From assembly GCF_040581405.1 (NCBI RefSeq), contig NZ_CP137157.1, positions 1,831,001-1,895,000 of the forward strand: a stretch of DNA of 64,000 nt. The letters run 5' to 3'. Every line of letters begins with the position of its first letter. Position 1 is the first letter of the stretch. Origin of the DNA: Komagataeibacter sucrofermentans DSM 15973. GTDB taxonomy: Bacteria; Pseudomonadota; Alphaproteobacteria; Acetobacterales; Acetobacteraceae. This document shows positions 54,685-64,000 of the stretch, piece after piece. The notes beneath the pieces were generated by a model. That model was not told the DNA's origin, ran no database searches, and saw only the letters and a program-made list of their open reading frames with translations. The position numbers and the translations under genes are program-made.

Positions 54685-55446
54685 TCAAGCCCGCAAAACT
54701 GTCCGAACGGACGGGACCACCTCAATGCGCCTGTCGTCATCCTCCGCGTCATGGACAAGATCAATGCCAGCCGCTGCACGGTAATCTTCACATGCGGCAT
54801 GTCGCATTGCCGGATCAGCATAGCAGCGACGGTATTCGGCCATCACGCGCGGATCAACGGAATCCGGTATCTTGATCTGTCCCGCTATGTGATTTTCCAG
54901 AAAGAAATCCGGATCAGCACTGATCAGCTTTTCCGGCAACGGATAGGGCTGGATCAGGAAAAACCACCAGAAATAACGCCGCGCAAACTCCATATCGGTC
55001 CGGGCATACATCGTGGCAGTCGGCGCAATATCGATTACGACCAGTTTCTCGACTGCCTGCGGTGCATCGAGTGCCAGACGATGTGCCACACGACCGCCCC
55101 GGTCATGCCCAATAACCCGAAACCGATCAAAACCAAGCGCCTTCATGACGCCTATCTGATCGGCAGCCATAGCCCGTTTGGAATAGTTGATGTGCTCAGG
55201 GCCTCCGTCAGGTTTCTCACTGTCGCCGTATCCCCGCAGATCCGTGGCCACAACTGTGAAGCGCTCCGCCAGTGCTGGTGCGACCTTGTGCCAGGTCAGA
55301 TGCATCTGGGGATGACCGTGCAGCAGGAGCAGAGGCGGGCCCTTCCCGCCTATTGCCGTACGAATACGCATTCCACCCACATCAATGTCACGCCACTGGA
55401 ATCCGGGCAGTAAGCCCGGGAACTCTCTAATAACGGCGACCATCAT
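54685..55446 (-). pseudogene. Alpha/beta hydrolase (haloacetate dehalogenase-like), 3' end replaced by IS
   Basis: About 253 codons from the ATG at 55446 (AAAGG upstream). Oxyanion region LLLHGHPQMHLTWHKVAPAL, nucleophile Asp in VIGHDRGGRVAHRLAL, and WWFFLIQPYPLPEKLI are features of fluoroacetate-dehalogenase and epoxide-hydrolase relatives. The coding sequence runs into the IS terminal repeat: residues after DDDRRIE (VVPSVRTVLRA) are read from the IS. The 40-50 C-terminal residues, including the catalytic His, are gone, so the product should be inactive. Those relatives are about 290-300 residues. Confidence 0.85.
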
Positions 55447-56005
55447 AAATAACCTTTTCTTATGACCCAACAGAGAAACCGAATGCTAAAGAAATAATAT
55501 TTCATTCAAAGGCGTGAGCGATATCATCTATCAGAACGATTTTTGCATAGCCAAATGCCAGCGTCACGCCTACAATGTCGTGCGTCCTTGACAATAGCCT
55601 CGGCTACCGATCATCGGCCACGGAAACGGCTAACCCATCATAGTTGGCTTCTGTTCCACTTTACTTGACCTACGCCCAACCCGACAGGCTGCTAGAACCT
55701 GTTAGATCTTGAAATTCTCCCCATATTTTAGGGAAGGAAGAAGGAGACGGGACAAACATTTTTATGGACGAGACGTGGACGATCTGGCGCCCTCTCTGAT
55801 CGAAGCGGTTCGCTCGATGAGTAAGACACCACCCATGAACTGCCAGTGGCGTCAGTCATGTTCAACAGCCCTTCTACCATTCCCTTGTGGGTGGTGGCGG
55901 ACATCGGGAACCGGTCTTCCGCAGGCATACGATGTGGCAGAGTGTCTGGCGATGAGCACATATTTACCAAAGCTCGCAATTTCTACTGAATAAAGGCTCT
56001 CTGGA
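55447..56005. other. Intergenic region without a confident gene
   Basis: About 560 bp with lower GC than the window average. Frames at 55709-55993 (plus) and 55728-55979 (minus) overlap each other and show no domain I can name; they may be remnants. No RNA gene or terminal repeat was recognised. Confidence 0.35.
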
Positions 56006-56575
56006 ATGTCCACACCATCACTTGGCAACGATGAGGTCTTGAGAGACGTTTTTGATTATTTCCTCCCCCGTTACAATTTTTCCGAATGTCACACGATAAC
56101 CATTCAGGGTCAGCCTTCTGATATTCTTGATGCCATCGCAGACTATCAGGTTCAAGATGACCCGCTTATACGCTCCGTTATTTCCCTCCGAGAACTTCCA
56201 GGACGATTGTTAAAGCACCTGTCAGCCCCACCATTGGATCTGGATGATTTTACCCTTCTGGCCCGTACGGAACACACACTTGCCTATGGTCTGGCGGGAG
56301 CATTCTGGCGTGCTGATTATGGACTTTGCTCCCTTCCCTCTCCCGATGCTTTCAGAGCCACAAAACAGGGAGATATCTGTAAACTGGTTCTTGGCTTTAC
56401 TGTCGCGCCCATCAGCAAGAGCAGGTGTCGCCTCATAACCAAAACACGTGTTCTCTGCCTCAGTGACAAGGCCAGACGATACTTTACGCCTTACTGGTTT
56501 CTGATCCGTCCCGTCAGCGGATTGCTACGCCGTCGCATGCTCTGGAATATTCGCAGGGTTATAGAACAGAACTAA
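56006..56575 (+). CDS. Conserved hypothetical protein, DUF2867/SRPBCC-like
   Basis: A 189-residue soluble protein. Its C-terminus, ITKTRVLCLSDKARRYFTPYWFLIRPVSGLLRRRML, has the pattern I associate with DUF2867 or SRPBCC-fold (START-like) proteins, where RFxxYWxxIRPxSGLIRR is frequent. A helix-grip domain binding a hydrophobic ligand is the likely fold; no function is known. Codon use is more AT-rich than in neighbouring metabolic genes, suggesting transfer. It converges on the FMN reductase operon and overlaps the ABM fragment by 51 bp. Confidence 0.6.
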   Translation: MSTPSLGNDEVLRDVFDYFLPRYNFSECHTITIQGQPSDILDAIADYQVQDDPLIRSVISLRELPGRLLKHLSAPPLDLDDFTLLARTEHTLAYGLAGAFWRADYGLCSLPSPDAFRATKQGDICKLVLGFTVAPISKSRCRLITKTRVLCLSDKARRYFTPYWFLIRPVSGLLRRRMLWNIRRVIEQN

Positions 56576-56710
56576 AGAAGTCATATCCAGACTTTCAGCC
56601 TGCCTTATCATTTTCAGAGCAGTTTCATCATACCCACCGGAAGTCTCTGTCCTTACTGATGTAAAAATAACAGAGTAATAAGGCGAATCGGGTGTTTCAA
56701 CGATACTCAT
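56525..56710 (-). pseudogene. Antibiotic biosynthesis monooxygenase-like gene, fragment
   Basis: A 61-codon frame whose first 35-38 residues, PYYSVIFTSVRTETSGGYDETALKMI, match the N-terminus of small ABM-fold proteins (usually about 100 residues, continuing into a GFLGVES-type motif). After QAE the similarity stops and the remaining 23 residues look random and overlap the convergent gene. It is coupled to the FMN reductase gene by ATGA (56707-56710), so it was once the second gene of that operon. Probably non-functional. Confidence 0.55.
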
Positions 56711-57249
56711 AAAACACCTGCCCTTTCCGATATAGACAGAGAGAAACTATCCAGAAACGCCTTAATCCTTTCACGATTTTGAGGATCAGACAGCACTTCG
56801 GATATTTGATCGGGCGTCAAGTTCATGAGACTGAACCGGAGAAAAACATCATAAGAGAAGTTGCTGCTGACCGTGCCGAATACAGTGCGCAAATCGACAA
56901 GCATGTCGTCTCCCCGATGCGAAGCATGCATCAGGGCAATCGGTTTTGTCGTAAGAAGATTACCGGAGACAAGCCAGTCAATGGCATTCTTCAGTCCCCC
57001 AGGAATGCTCCGTACATATTCAGGGCTGGACACGATCAGGCCGTCACTCGCGGCGACCTGGTCCATGAAGTCACATACCGGTGGTGGAAGTTTATCCGTT
57101 TCCAAATCCGGCGAGAAGACCGGAAGCGCGCCCACCTGATCAAACACTGAGATAGAAAATATCGCTGGCGCCATGAACGACACGGCGCGCAGCATCGCGG
57201 TATTTGTCGAGTTGTGTCGTGCGCTGCCTGAAATAGCCAATATTTTCAC
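56707..57249 (-). CDS. NADPH-dependent FMN reductase family protein
   Basis: A 180-residue flavodoxin-fold protein. The FMN phosphate loop is AISGSARHNSTNTAML (about 5-20), with VFSPDLE and the second signature SPEYVRSIPGGLKNAIDWL around residue 77-95. Such enzymes (ChrR, azoreductase or NQO-like) reduce FMN, quinones or chromate with NAD(P)H. It starts an operon with the ABM-like fragment. AT-rich codon use suggests foreign origin. Confidence 0.9.
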   Translation of the reverse strand: MKILAISGSARHNSTNTAMLRAVSFMAPAIFSISVFDQVGALPVFSPDLETDKLPPPVCDFMDQVAASDGLIVSSPEYVRSIPGGLKNAIDWLVSGNLLTTKPIALMHASHRGDDMLVDLRTVFGTVSSNFSYDVFLRFSLMNLTPDQISEVLSDPQNRERIKAFLDSFSLSISERAGVL

Positions 57250-57309
57250 GATAACGCTTCAATTGTCATGTTCATATAAAGCCCTGAATCTCTGTTAGAG
57301 GATAACACC

Positions 57310-57864
57310 TTATTCCGAGCTATGGATTATCTCGCGTGTCGGTATGACTTTTGCATAGGCGAATGCCAATGCCGCCATATAGGCAACATGTACCTGCTTT
57401 GCCGGAACTGCTGTCTCGTTGAACGCCAGATCACGCGTGGCGATCGCGTCATGTACCACGGTCACATCATATCCGAGATCGACTGCAGCACGGACAGTCG
57501 CGTCGATGCAGACATGACTCATGGCGCCAAGAACCGTCAGTTGCCTGATGCCCTGCCTATCCAGAAGCGTCTTCAACTCCGTATCCCTGAACGCATTGGG
57601 ATGATGTTTGAGCACAACCGGCTCTCCATTCTCCGGTAACACCCGTTCGTTGATCTGCGCGCCAACTGATCCCGGAACAAAGAATGGCGCATCGCTGCTT
57701 TCAAACTCATGCTGGATATGAATGACCGGCCTTCCGGTCTCCCGGAACTGCGCAAGCACACGTCCTGCGTTGGCGGCAGCCTCTTCGATCCCCACCAGCG
57801 GCCACCGTCCGCCGGGAAAATAATCGTTCTGAAGATCAATGATGATCAGCGTGTGATCGGACAT
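57310..57864 (-). CDS. Isochorismatase-family cysteine hydrolase
   Basis: About 184 residues from the ATG at 57864. Catalytic Asp in LIIIDLQNDYF (near residue 11), the Lys in VVLKHHPNAF, and Cys in LGAMSHVCIDATVRAA around residue 115 form the family triad. Substrates in this family range from isochorismate to nicotinamide and N-carbamoyl amides; the closest relatives (YcaC/YecD-type) are uncharacterised. It is divergent from the GlxA-type regulator at 57967 across about 100 bp, which likely controls it. Confidence 0.92.
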   Translation of the reverse strand: MSDHTLIIIDLQNDYFPGGRWPLVGIEEAAANAGRVLAQFRETGRPVIHIQHEFESSDAPFFVPGSVGAQINERVLPENGEPVVLKHHPNAFRDTELKTLLDRQGIRQLTVLGAMSHVCIDATVRAAVDLGYDVTVVHDAIATRDLAFNETAVPAKQVHVAYMAALAFAYAKVIPTREIIHSSE

Positions 57865-57966
57865 GGCTCTTCTCCCCACTCGTGCACCATATTTTACACG
57901 ACGCTAACGCCATCCTGATCATGACCCCACTGGCAGAAATGACAAAAACAGGGTCATATCTGACAA

Positions 57967-58953
57967 ATGAACCGTCAGCCTGCACTGGACATTATCCTTG
58001 TCGCCTACCCTTCCGCCCAGAAGGCCGCGCTTTACGGGCTGGTCGACCTGTTCGCTGTCGCGGACGAACTGAGCCGCAAACGTCTGGAAAGGGCTGCTCC
58101 CGTATTGCGGGTTTTATCCATGGATCCGGATCGGTTCTCAGGCGGCAGTTTCGGCAGAGCAGAAGGTAGCACTTCTCTGCCCGACGCACCGTCCGTCGTA
58201 ATCATTCCACCCAGCCTGACCGGACCACCCAACCCGGAAACCGTTCCAGAACTTTTGACCTGGCTTCGCACTTGTCATGAAGGCGGTAGCATCCTGGCAG
58301 CCGTCTGTGCCGGAACATTCCTCCTTGCTGCCACGGGCCTTCTGGACGGAAGACCGGCCACCACGCACTGGAGTGCCGCCGCAAGACTACAGCAGGCCTT
58401 CCCGGCCATCAGGATTGATCCGGATCGCCTGCTGGTAGATGATGGTGACATTCTGACAGTTGGCGGCATCATGTCTTGGCCAGATCTGGGCCTGCGGCTG
58501 ATTGACAGACTACTCGGTCCCGCCGCAATGCTGAAAACGGCCCGTTATCTGCTGATTGATCCGCCCCGGCACGATCAACGCCAGTATCGGCACTTCGCGC
58601 CAAACCTGACGCATGGTGACAGGACTGTCCTTAAGGTCCAGCACTGGCTGCGTACGGAAACAGCCCGCGACGCCACAGTCGCCGATATGACAAGGCTGTC
58701 AGGGCTGGAGGAACGGACTTTCCTGCGTCGTTTCCACAAGGCGACCTCTCTTACGCCACTCGCTTATCTGCAACATCTGCGGGTGGAGAAAGGCCGGGAC
58801 CTTCTGGAAGCCACGACCCTGCCGCTGGACCAGATTGCCTGGGAGGTCGGGTATCAGGACAGTGGGGCTTTTCGCAAGATTTTCACGCGGCTTTTGGGGC
58901 AGACACCCGCAGACTATAGGAGGCGTGTCAGTCCGGCGGGCGACAGCCGGTAA
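57967..58953 (+). CDS. GlxA-family AraC regulator (DJ-1/PfpI sensor plus AraC HTH)
   Basis: A 328-residue protein. Residues 1-190 have the DJ-1/PfpI fold with the Cys region SILAAVCAGTFLLAATGLLDG and ATTHW; residues 215-320 have two AraC helix-turn-helix motifs (TVADMTRLSGLEERTFLRRFHKATSLTPLAYL and LDQIAWEVGYQDSGAFRKIF landmarks). Its C-terminus RLLGQTPADYRRR is typical. It is divergent from the cysteine hydrolase gene. FtrA/GlxA-type members often regulate detoxification or nitrogen-compound genes. Confidence 0.93.
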   Translation: MNRQPALDIILVAYPSAQKAALYGLVDLFAVADELSRKRLERAAPVLRVLSMDPDRFSGGSFGRAEGSTSLPDAPSVVIIPPSLTGPPNPETVPELLTWLRTCHEGGSILAAVCAGTFLLAATGLLDGRPATTHWSAAARLQQAFPAIRIDPDRLLVDDGDILTVGGIMSWPDLGLRLIDRLLGPAAMLKTARYLLIDPPRHDQRQYRHFAPNLTHGDRTVLKVQHWLRTETARDATVADMTRLSGLEERTFLRRFHKATSLTPLAYLQHLRVEKGRDLLEATTLPLDQIAWEVGYQDSGAFRKIFTRLLGQTPADYRRRVSPAGDSR

Positions 58954-58974
58954 TAAAAACAACCCTATTTTTAC

Positions 58975-59976
58975 TTATGATATGTTGATCACGACCTTGC
59001 CCATGCCACGTGTCCCCGCAAAATAATGATACGCATCTCTCGCCTCATCGAAGGAAAAAACGCGATCAATCAGCGGGTGCAGACGATGCGCCCTGAGAGC
59101 TGCGTTCATCCCTGCAAACATCTCACCTGATCCAACATTGACCCCTTCGAGCAACAGATTTCGCCGCATGATATTGGCAGGATCAATCTGGCCGCCTGTC
59201 AGCACACCGATCAGGTGAATGGCTCCCCCGAACCGGCAGGCCTGCATCGAGTGAGGCAACGTGCCTGCGCCCCCGACTTCGACGACATGGTCAACGCCGC
59301 CACGCTCAGCAATGATCCGTCCCCATTCCGGCTGTTCTCGATAATTGAGCGTCTCCTGCGCCCCCATGTCACGCATCCGCACGAGTTTATCATCGTCAGA
59401 GGACGTTGCGATCACATGCGCGCCCGCCAGAACGGCAAACTGGAGCGCAAAGAGTGAGACGCCTCCCGAGCCAAGCAGAAGGACGCGCTGACCGGGGAGA
59501 AGCGTGCGCGCGCCACCAAACAGCGCATGCCAGGCCGTGAGGGCAGCACAGGGCAGCGTTGCCGCTTCCTGAAAAGTCAGGTGATCTGGAATCTCGATCA
59601 GGCCATCCTCATCAAACAGGCGATATTCCGTCAGGACCCCATCAACCGGACCACCAAGCGCCGAGGCCGCCATCCGTTCTGATAGCGCACCGCCGGCCCA
59701 GTCCTGAAAGAACAGGCCCGCGACACGATCGCCCACCACATGTCGCGTCACACCATCGCCAATGGCCACGACTTCTCCGGCACCATCGGAAAGCGGCACG
59801 AGATCGACTGTTTTGGCACGGGGCAACCGTCCTCTGGCGACGGTCAGATCCCGATAATTCAGCGAGGCCGCGCGCATCCTGACCAGAACCTGCCCATAAG
59901 CAGGCGTAGGCATCTGCCTCTCCTGCTGGACCAGTTCCTCGATACTGCCCAGGATCGGAAACAGATAAGATTTCAT
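58975..59976 (-). CDS. Zinc-independent MDR oxidoreductase (quinone reductase-like)
   Basis: A 333-residue medium-chain dehydrogenase/reductase. ASLNYRDLTVARGRLP at the GroES-like N-terminus, LPCAALTAWHALFG, and the nucleotide loop LLLGSGGVSLFALQFAVLAGA around residue 165-185. It lacks the Cys ligands for catalytic zinc, so an NADPH:quinone or enoyl reductase type is expected. It is convergent with the GlxA regulator and about 300 bp from the MFS gene. Substrate unknown. Confidence 0.91.
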   Translation of the reverse strand: MKSYLFPILGSIEELVQQERQMPTPAYGQVLVRMRAASLNYRDLTVARGRLPRAKTVDLVPLSDGAGEVVAIGDGVTRHVVGDRVAGLFFQDWAGGALSERMAASALGGPVDGVLTEYRLFDEDGLIEIPDHLTFQEAATLPCAALTAWHALFGGARTLLPGQRVLLLGSGGVSLFALQFAVLAGAHVIATSSDDDKLVRMRDMGAQETLNYREQPEWGRIIAERGGVDHVVEVGGAGTLPHSMQACRFGGAIHLIGVLTGGQIDPANIMRRNLLLEGVNVGSGEMFAGMNAALRAHRLHPLIDRVFSFDEARDAYHYFAGTRGMGKVVINIS

Positions 59977-60292
59977 GATGCCAGAGCCTCCCCGATGTGT
60001 CGGATGGCATACCCGGGTCTGGACCGACGCGATACGCCATCGTCTTTACTGCACTCGCCGTCCATCATAGTGCCGGCCTCCTCCAGCGCCTCATCAGATT
60101 TTCCTGATGACAGTATCCTGCGCCTGAATGACCTCGCCATCTGCATCCCGCACGATCAACGGTGCCAGAGGGTCTTCCCTCTTTCCGGTCGACCCATTCC
60201 TAATGTGGCGCAGGGCTGTTGTAGATTTCCTGAAGGGAGAAAATGCGCATCACTTCCGGTCAAATCTCGCTGGGAAAATAAAGCGCGTTAGG
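59977..60292. other. Intergenic region without a gene
   Basis: About 316 bp between two minus-strand genes. I tried all frames: short tails such as LAPLIVRDADGEVIQAQD appear on the minus strand and could be a residue of a lost gene, but nothing is recognisable. It should contain the promoter of the oxidoreductase gene. Confidence 0.35.
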
Positions 60293-61492
60293 TCAGCCAT
60301 TGCGCGGCATGCGTGTAAACCCGCTTCCTGACTCCACCATGACGATCAACAGGGCACCAATCAGCAGAACTGTCGCTGCCCACGGAATGACGGTCGTGCC
60401 AAGATGGTCGAGTAGCAGACCCCCGACGATCCCGCCGCCGGCAATGGCCGTGTTCCATACGGTCACGATCATAGACTGGGCGATATCGGCCCCCTCGCCT
60501 GCTGCACGCGCGGACGCCGTCTGGAACAGCGTGGCCGCGCCACCAAAGGCCAGCCCCCACAGAACTGTCCCCGCATAGACTGCAATCGGACTGGTCCCTG
60601 CAAAACCCAATATGCAACCGGCAATCATGAAAAGAGCGATACTGGCCAGGACCATTACTCGCAGCCAGTGATCGATAAGGGCGCCGATCAGCCAGATGCC
60701 GACCAGAGCGGTAAGACCGAATACCAGCAGCACCATATCTACCTGTCCGCCCATGCCGACCTGCAGCAGGAAAGGCGCGATATATGTATAGAGGATATTG
60801 TGGGCCAGGACGAACAGTAGCGTGACAGACAGGATTGTCCGCACACCCGGCATCAGGAACACATGCCTGAGCGTCAGACGTCGTCCCTGACCTTGGCCCG
60901 GAAAATCCGGCACCGCTGCCACGACCCAGCCCAGCAGACCGACCGTCAGCGCAGTCATGATACCGAAAGTGTAACGCCAACCAACCATCGTTCCAAGGAG
61001 GGTGCCAAGAGGGATGCCAAACGACAGGGCAAGAGGTGTCCCGACCATTGCCACAGCAATGGCCCTTCCCTGCAAAGCGGGTGCCACCATCCGGCTGGCG
61101 TAGCCCGCCAGCAGCGCCCACAGCAGTCCGGCCGATACCCCTGCCAGAAAACGGGCGGCAAGGGTAAGGACATAACTGGTTGAGATGGCCGTGATCGTAT
61201 TGACGACAGCAAAACCACCGATGGCCAGAAGCAGCAGCCTGCGCCGTCGCCAGCCCTGCGTGGCGCTGGTCAGCGGGATGGCCGCGACAAGGGAACCGAT
61301 TGCGTAAAGTGTGACAAGCTGCCCCACCATCGCATCCGATACGTTCAGACTCCTGCCCATCTGGGGCAGCAGGCCTGCCGGCAGAGCCTCGGTCAGGATG
61401 GTGATGAACCCGGCCGTGGCCAAAGCCAGGAGGCCTCCCAGTGGCAGACGTCCCGATGTGGACAGATTGCATTCAATCGTTTCTGAAGTCAT
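60293..61492 (-). CDS. MFS transporter of the DHA1 type (AraJ/YdhP-like)
   Basis: About 399 residues from the ATG at 61492 (a GTG lies four codons earlier). Twelve TM helices: TEALPAGLLPQMG after TM1, LTSATQGWRRRRLLL in the 2-3 loop, RFLAGVSAGLLWALLAGYASRM in TM4-5. The family exports sugars, arabinose-like compounds or drugs. It is divergent from a LysR gene across about 155 bp, a frequent arrangement for a LysR-controlled efflux pump. Confidence 0.92.
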   Translation of the reverse strand: MTSETIECNLSTSGRLPLGGLLALATAGFITILTEALPAGLLPQMGRSLNVSDAMVGQLVTLYAIGSLVAAIPLTSATQGWRRRRLLLLAIGGFAVVNTITAISTSYVLTLAARFLAGVSAGLLWALLAGYASRMVAPALQGRAIAVAMVGTPLALSFGIPLGTLLGTMVGWRYTFGIMTALTVGLLGWVVAAVPDFPGQGQGRRLTLRHVFLMPGVRTILSVTLLFVLAHNILYTYIAPFLLQVGMGGQVDMVLLVFGLTALVGIWLIGALIDHWLRVMVLASIALFMIAGCILGFAGTSPIAVYAGTVLWGLAFGGAATLFQTASARAAGEGADIAQSMIVTVWNTAIAGGGIVGGLLLDHLGTTVIPWAATVLLIGALLIVMVESGSGFTRMPRNG

Positions 61493-61647
61493 GGAATCAC
61501 CCACCCCAAAGCATGTCGTGGCGCAAAGCTGTCTGTCGCTTTGCCGCCGCTCGTTGCCCTCACGATAAGATGGTCCCCACTCCGGATTAATCAGGCTATA
61601 GTTCCATACATAATGGACGAATGTGTCCGTAATGGCCGGATCATGCG

Positions 61648-62538
61648 ATGGACAGTCTGGGCGCTCTTCCCATTTTCATACAGGCTGCGGAAACACGCAG
61701 CTTCACGGCCGCCGGTCAGCAACTGGGCCTGTCCGCCTCTGCGGTCGGCAAGGCCATTGCACGTCTTGAAGGGCGTCTCGGCGTCAGGCTGTTTCATCGC
61801 AGCACGCGAACGATCACGCTGACTCAGGAAGGGCATCTCTTTCTGGCGCGCTGCCGTCGGATCCTGGGGGAAGTCGCGGCTGCCGAACAGGAACTGGCCG
61901 ATACACACGCCACACCATCGGGACGTCTGCGCGTGAGCCTCCCCATGGTGGGCATGCTGCTGATGCCTGCCGTCAACGCCTTTATCCGGACCTATCCGGA
62001 AATCGAGCCCGATCTTGATTTCACCGATCGCCTTGTGGATGTCATCGGCGAAGGCTTCGATGTGGTTCTCCGGACTGGCGATGCTGCGGACTCACGCCTG
62101 ATGACCCGTGTCGTCGGCACATTCCATCACCGGCTGGTTGCCAGTCCTATCTATCTGGAGCGCCATGGCACACCCATCGAACCGGCTGATCTGGTGCATC
62201 ATGTCTGTCTGCGCCACAGATATCCCACAACCGGAAAACTGGAAGCATGGCCACTGCGGCAGGATCGCCCGGCTGGGGCCATTGAACCCCCGGCAACCGT
62301 TATTGCCTCGGCGCTGGAACCACTGATCAGCATGGCCGAAGCCGGGCTGGGTATCGTCAGCCTGCCGGACTTCGTGCTTCACGAGCATCTCAGGACCGGA
62401 CATCTCGTTCCTGTGCTATCCGACCATACCGCACATTCAGGAGTCTTCCGTCTTCTGTGGCCGTCCAGCCCCTATCTCCCACCGAAACTCCGGGTGTTTA
62501 TCGAGTTCATGACGGCGAATCTGTTCCCGTCCAAATGA
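61648..62538 (+). CDS. LysR-family regulator
   Basis: A 296-residue transcription factor. HTH: FIQAAETRSFTAAGQQLGLSASAVGKAI followed by LEGRLGVRLFHRSTR. The effector-binding domain has SGRLRVSLPMVG and GEGFDVVLRTG, as in the large PA0477/TrpI-like subgroup controlling efflux or detoxification genes. It is divergent from the MFS gene and probably regulates it. It is the last protein gene before the rRNA operon. Confidence 0.93.
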   Translation: MDSLGALPIFIQAAETRSFTAAGQQLGLSASAVGKAIARLEGRLGVRLFHRSTRTITLTQEGHLFLARCRRILGEVAAAEQELADTHATPSGRLRVSLPMVGMLLMPAVNAFIRTYPEIEPDLDFTDRLVDVIGEGFDVVLRTGDAADSRLMTRVVGTFHHRLVASPIYLERHGTPIEPADLVHHVCLRHRYPTTGKLEAWPLRQDRPAGAIEPPATVIASALEPLISMAEAGLGIVSLPDFVLHEHLRTGHLVPVLSDHTAHSGVFRLLWPSSPYLPPKLRVFIEFMTANLFPSK

Positions 62539-62644
62539 CCTTGCTCTGGCGGTTCAAGCACACGTGAAATCAGCCCAACCTACGCTGCGCTTTCACTCCC
62601 ATCTGCATCCTATGTGCATCCTGCGCGTATGTGCCAAACGCAGA

Positions 62645-62666
62645 AAGCCGCCCTTGCGGACGGCTT
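62645..62666 (-). terminator. Rho-independent terminator of the rRNA operon
   Basis: On the minus strand, AAGCCGTCC and GGGCGGCTT form a stem with a short GCAA loop, followed by TTCTG. It lies about 28 bp after tRNA-fMet and ends the rrn transcript. Confidence 0.75.
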
Positions 62667-62693
62667 AACATGCTGATTATATTGGATAAATTT

Positions 62694-62770
<77 letters not shown>

Positions 62771-62791
62771 GTTGTGGGGGAGACTGGAAGA

Positions 62792-62906
62792 CCTGGCGGC
62801 GACCGACTTTCCCGTGCCTTAAGGCACAGTATCATGGGCGCTGGGGGTTTTCACGGCCGAGTTCGGGATGGGATCGGGTGGATCATTCCCCGCCATGGCC
62901 ACCAGG
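62792..62906 (-). rRNA. rrf: 5S ribosomal RNA
   Basis: About 115 nt on the minus strand from CCTGGTGGCCATGGCGGGG to the matching CGCCAGG end. It has the conserved CCCGAACTCGG element of loop B-C and the complementary ends. It lies 21 nt before tRNA-fMet in the same transcript. Confidence 0.93.
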
Positions 62907-63030
62907 TCATCGAGTCTCCCCGTATGGGGTTGGACTTGATGTGGATGGGTTGGTGTTTTTTGTATGACTATGTATTGAGAGTGGATGACTGCTGTGCATG
63001 TGTGTTGCCACGATTGTGGCGATGGAATGA

Positions 63031-64000
<970 letters not shown>

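Larger units (their letters stand above)
53413..54722 (+). mobile_element. IS3-family element inserted into the first IS
   Basis: About 1.3 kb. Imperfect terminal inverted repeats are visible: TGGTCCCCATTTTTCGGACAG at 53417 and, on the other strand from 54719, TGGTCCCGTCCGTTCGGACAG; inner GATAAGCTA repeats extend the match. It encodes intact OrfA and OrfB. The flanks do not match as a target-site duplication, and right of the element lies a different gene, so sequence beside the insertion has been deleted or rearranged. Exact ends may be off by a few bases. Confidence 0.85.

Overview
The window looks like chromosome from an acetic acid bacterium (Acetobacteraceae, probably Komagataeibacter/Gluconacetobacter). 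The basis is a GC-rich coding style with sharply AT-rich intergenic regions, GGDEF/EAL genes, polyol and sugar-phosphate genes, a PaoB-type molybdenum hydroxylase, and the overall protein character. Genus is an inference; no database was searched.

Layout. 1-3.1 kb: two c-di-GMP genes on the minus strand (PAS-GAF-GGDEF, cut by the window edge, and MHYT-GGDEF-EAL). 3.1-9.1 kb: a drug-efflux MFS gene, a DUF72 gene and an MscS channel, separated by long non-coding stretches, one with a possible decayed membrane-protein gene. 9.1-15.0 kb: a peptidoglycan amino-sugar recycling cluster: sodium:solute symporter, lipoprotein PBP4B-like serine hydrolase, MurQ etherase, GntR/UTRA regulator and AnmK kinase. 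15.2-16.7 kb: an FAD monooxygenase. 16.8-29.9 kb: a four-carbon polyol/tetrulose gene set: FGGY kinase, GlpD/EryB-like dehydrogenase, class I aldolase-like protein, TIM-like and RpiB-like isomerases, ribose-type ABC transporter, DhaK-DhaL fusion kinase and two paralogous DeoR regulators, with conspicuous palindromes at both promoter regions.

29.9-35.2 kb: a YciE/YciF-like ferritin-fold gene, a KGG-repeat stress protein with a 105-bp tandem repeat, and a three-subunit molybdenum hydroxylase. 35.3-45.0 kb: a lysine/pipecolate-type catabolic module (LysR, APC permease, HglS, AmaB, AmaA, and divergently an aminotransferase and an MFS exporter). 45.3-52.9 kb: a TonB-dependent receptor, PutA for proline, and a FadR-type regulator. 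53.0-54.7 kb: an IS3-family element interrupted by a second one; the junction has removed the 3' part of an alpha/beta hydrolase gene. 55.4-62.5 kb: an accessory stretch of small redox and regulatory genes with broken pieces. 62.6-64.0 kb: the end of an rRNA operon on the minus strand (23S partial, 5S, tRNA-fMet, terminator).

Metabolic logic. Three gene sets suggest scavenging of anhydro-muramic acid, C4 polyols and ketoses, and amino acids (pipecolate/aminoadipate and proline) into central metabolism: MurNAc-6P to GlcNAc-6P, tetrulose phosphates to erythrose-4-P, 2-oxoadipate to 2-hydroxyglutarate, and proline to glutamate. The tetrulose set has two apparent routes to one intermediate: polyol kinase plus dehydrogenase, and a direct ketose kinase.
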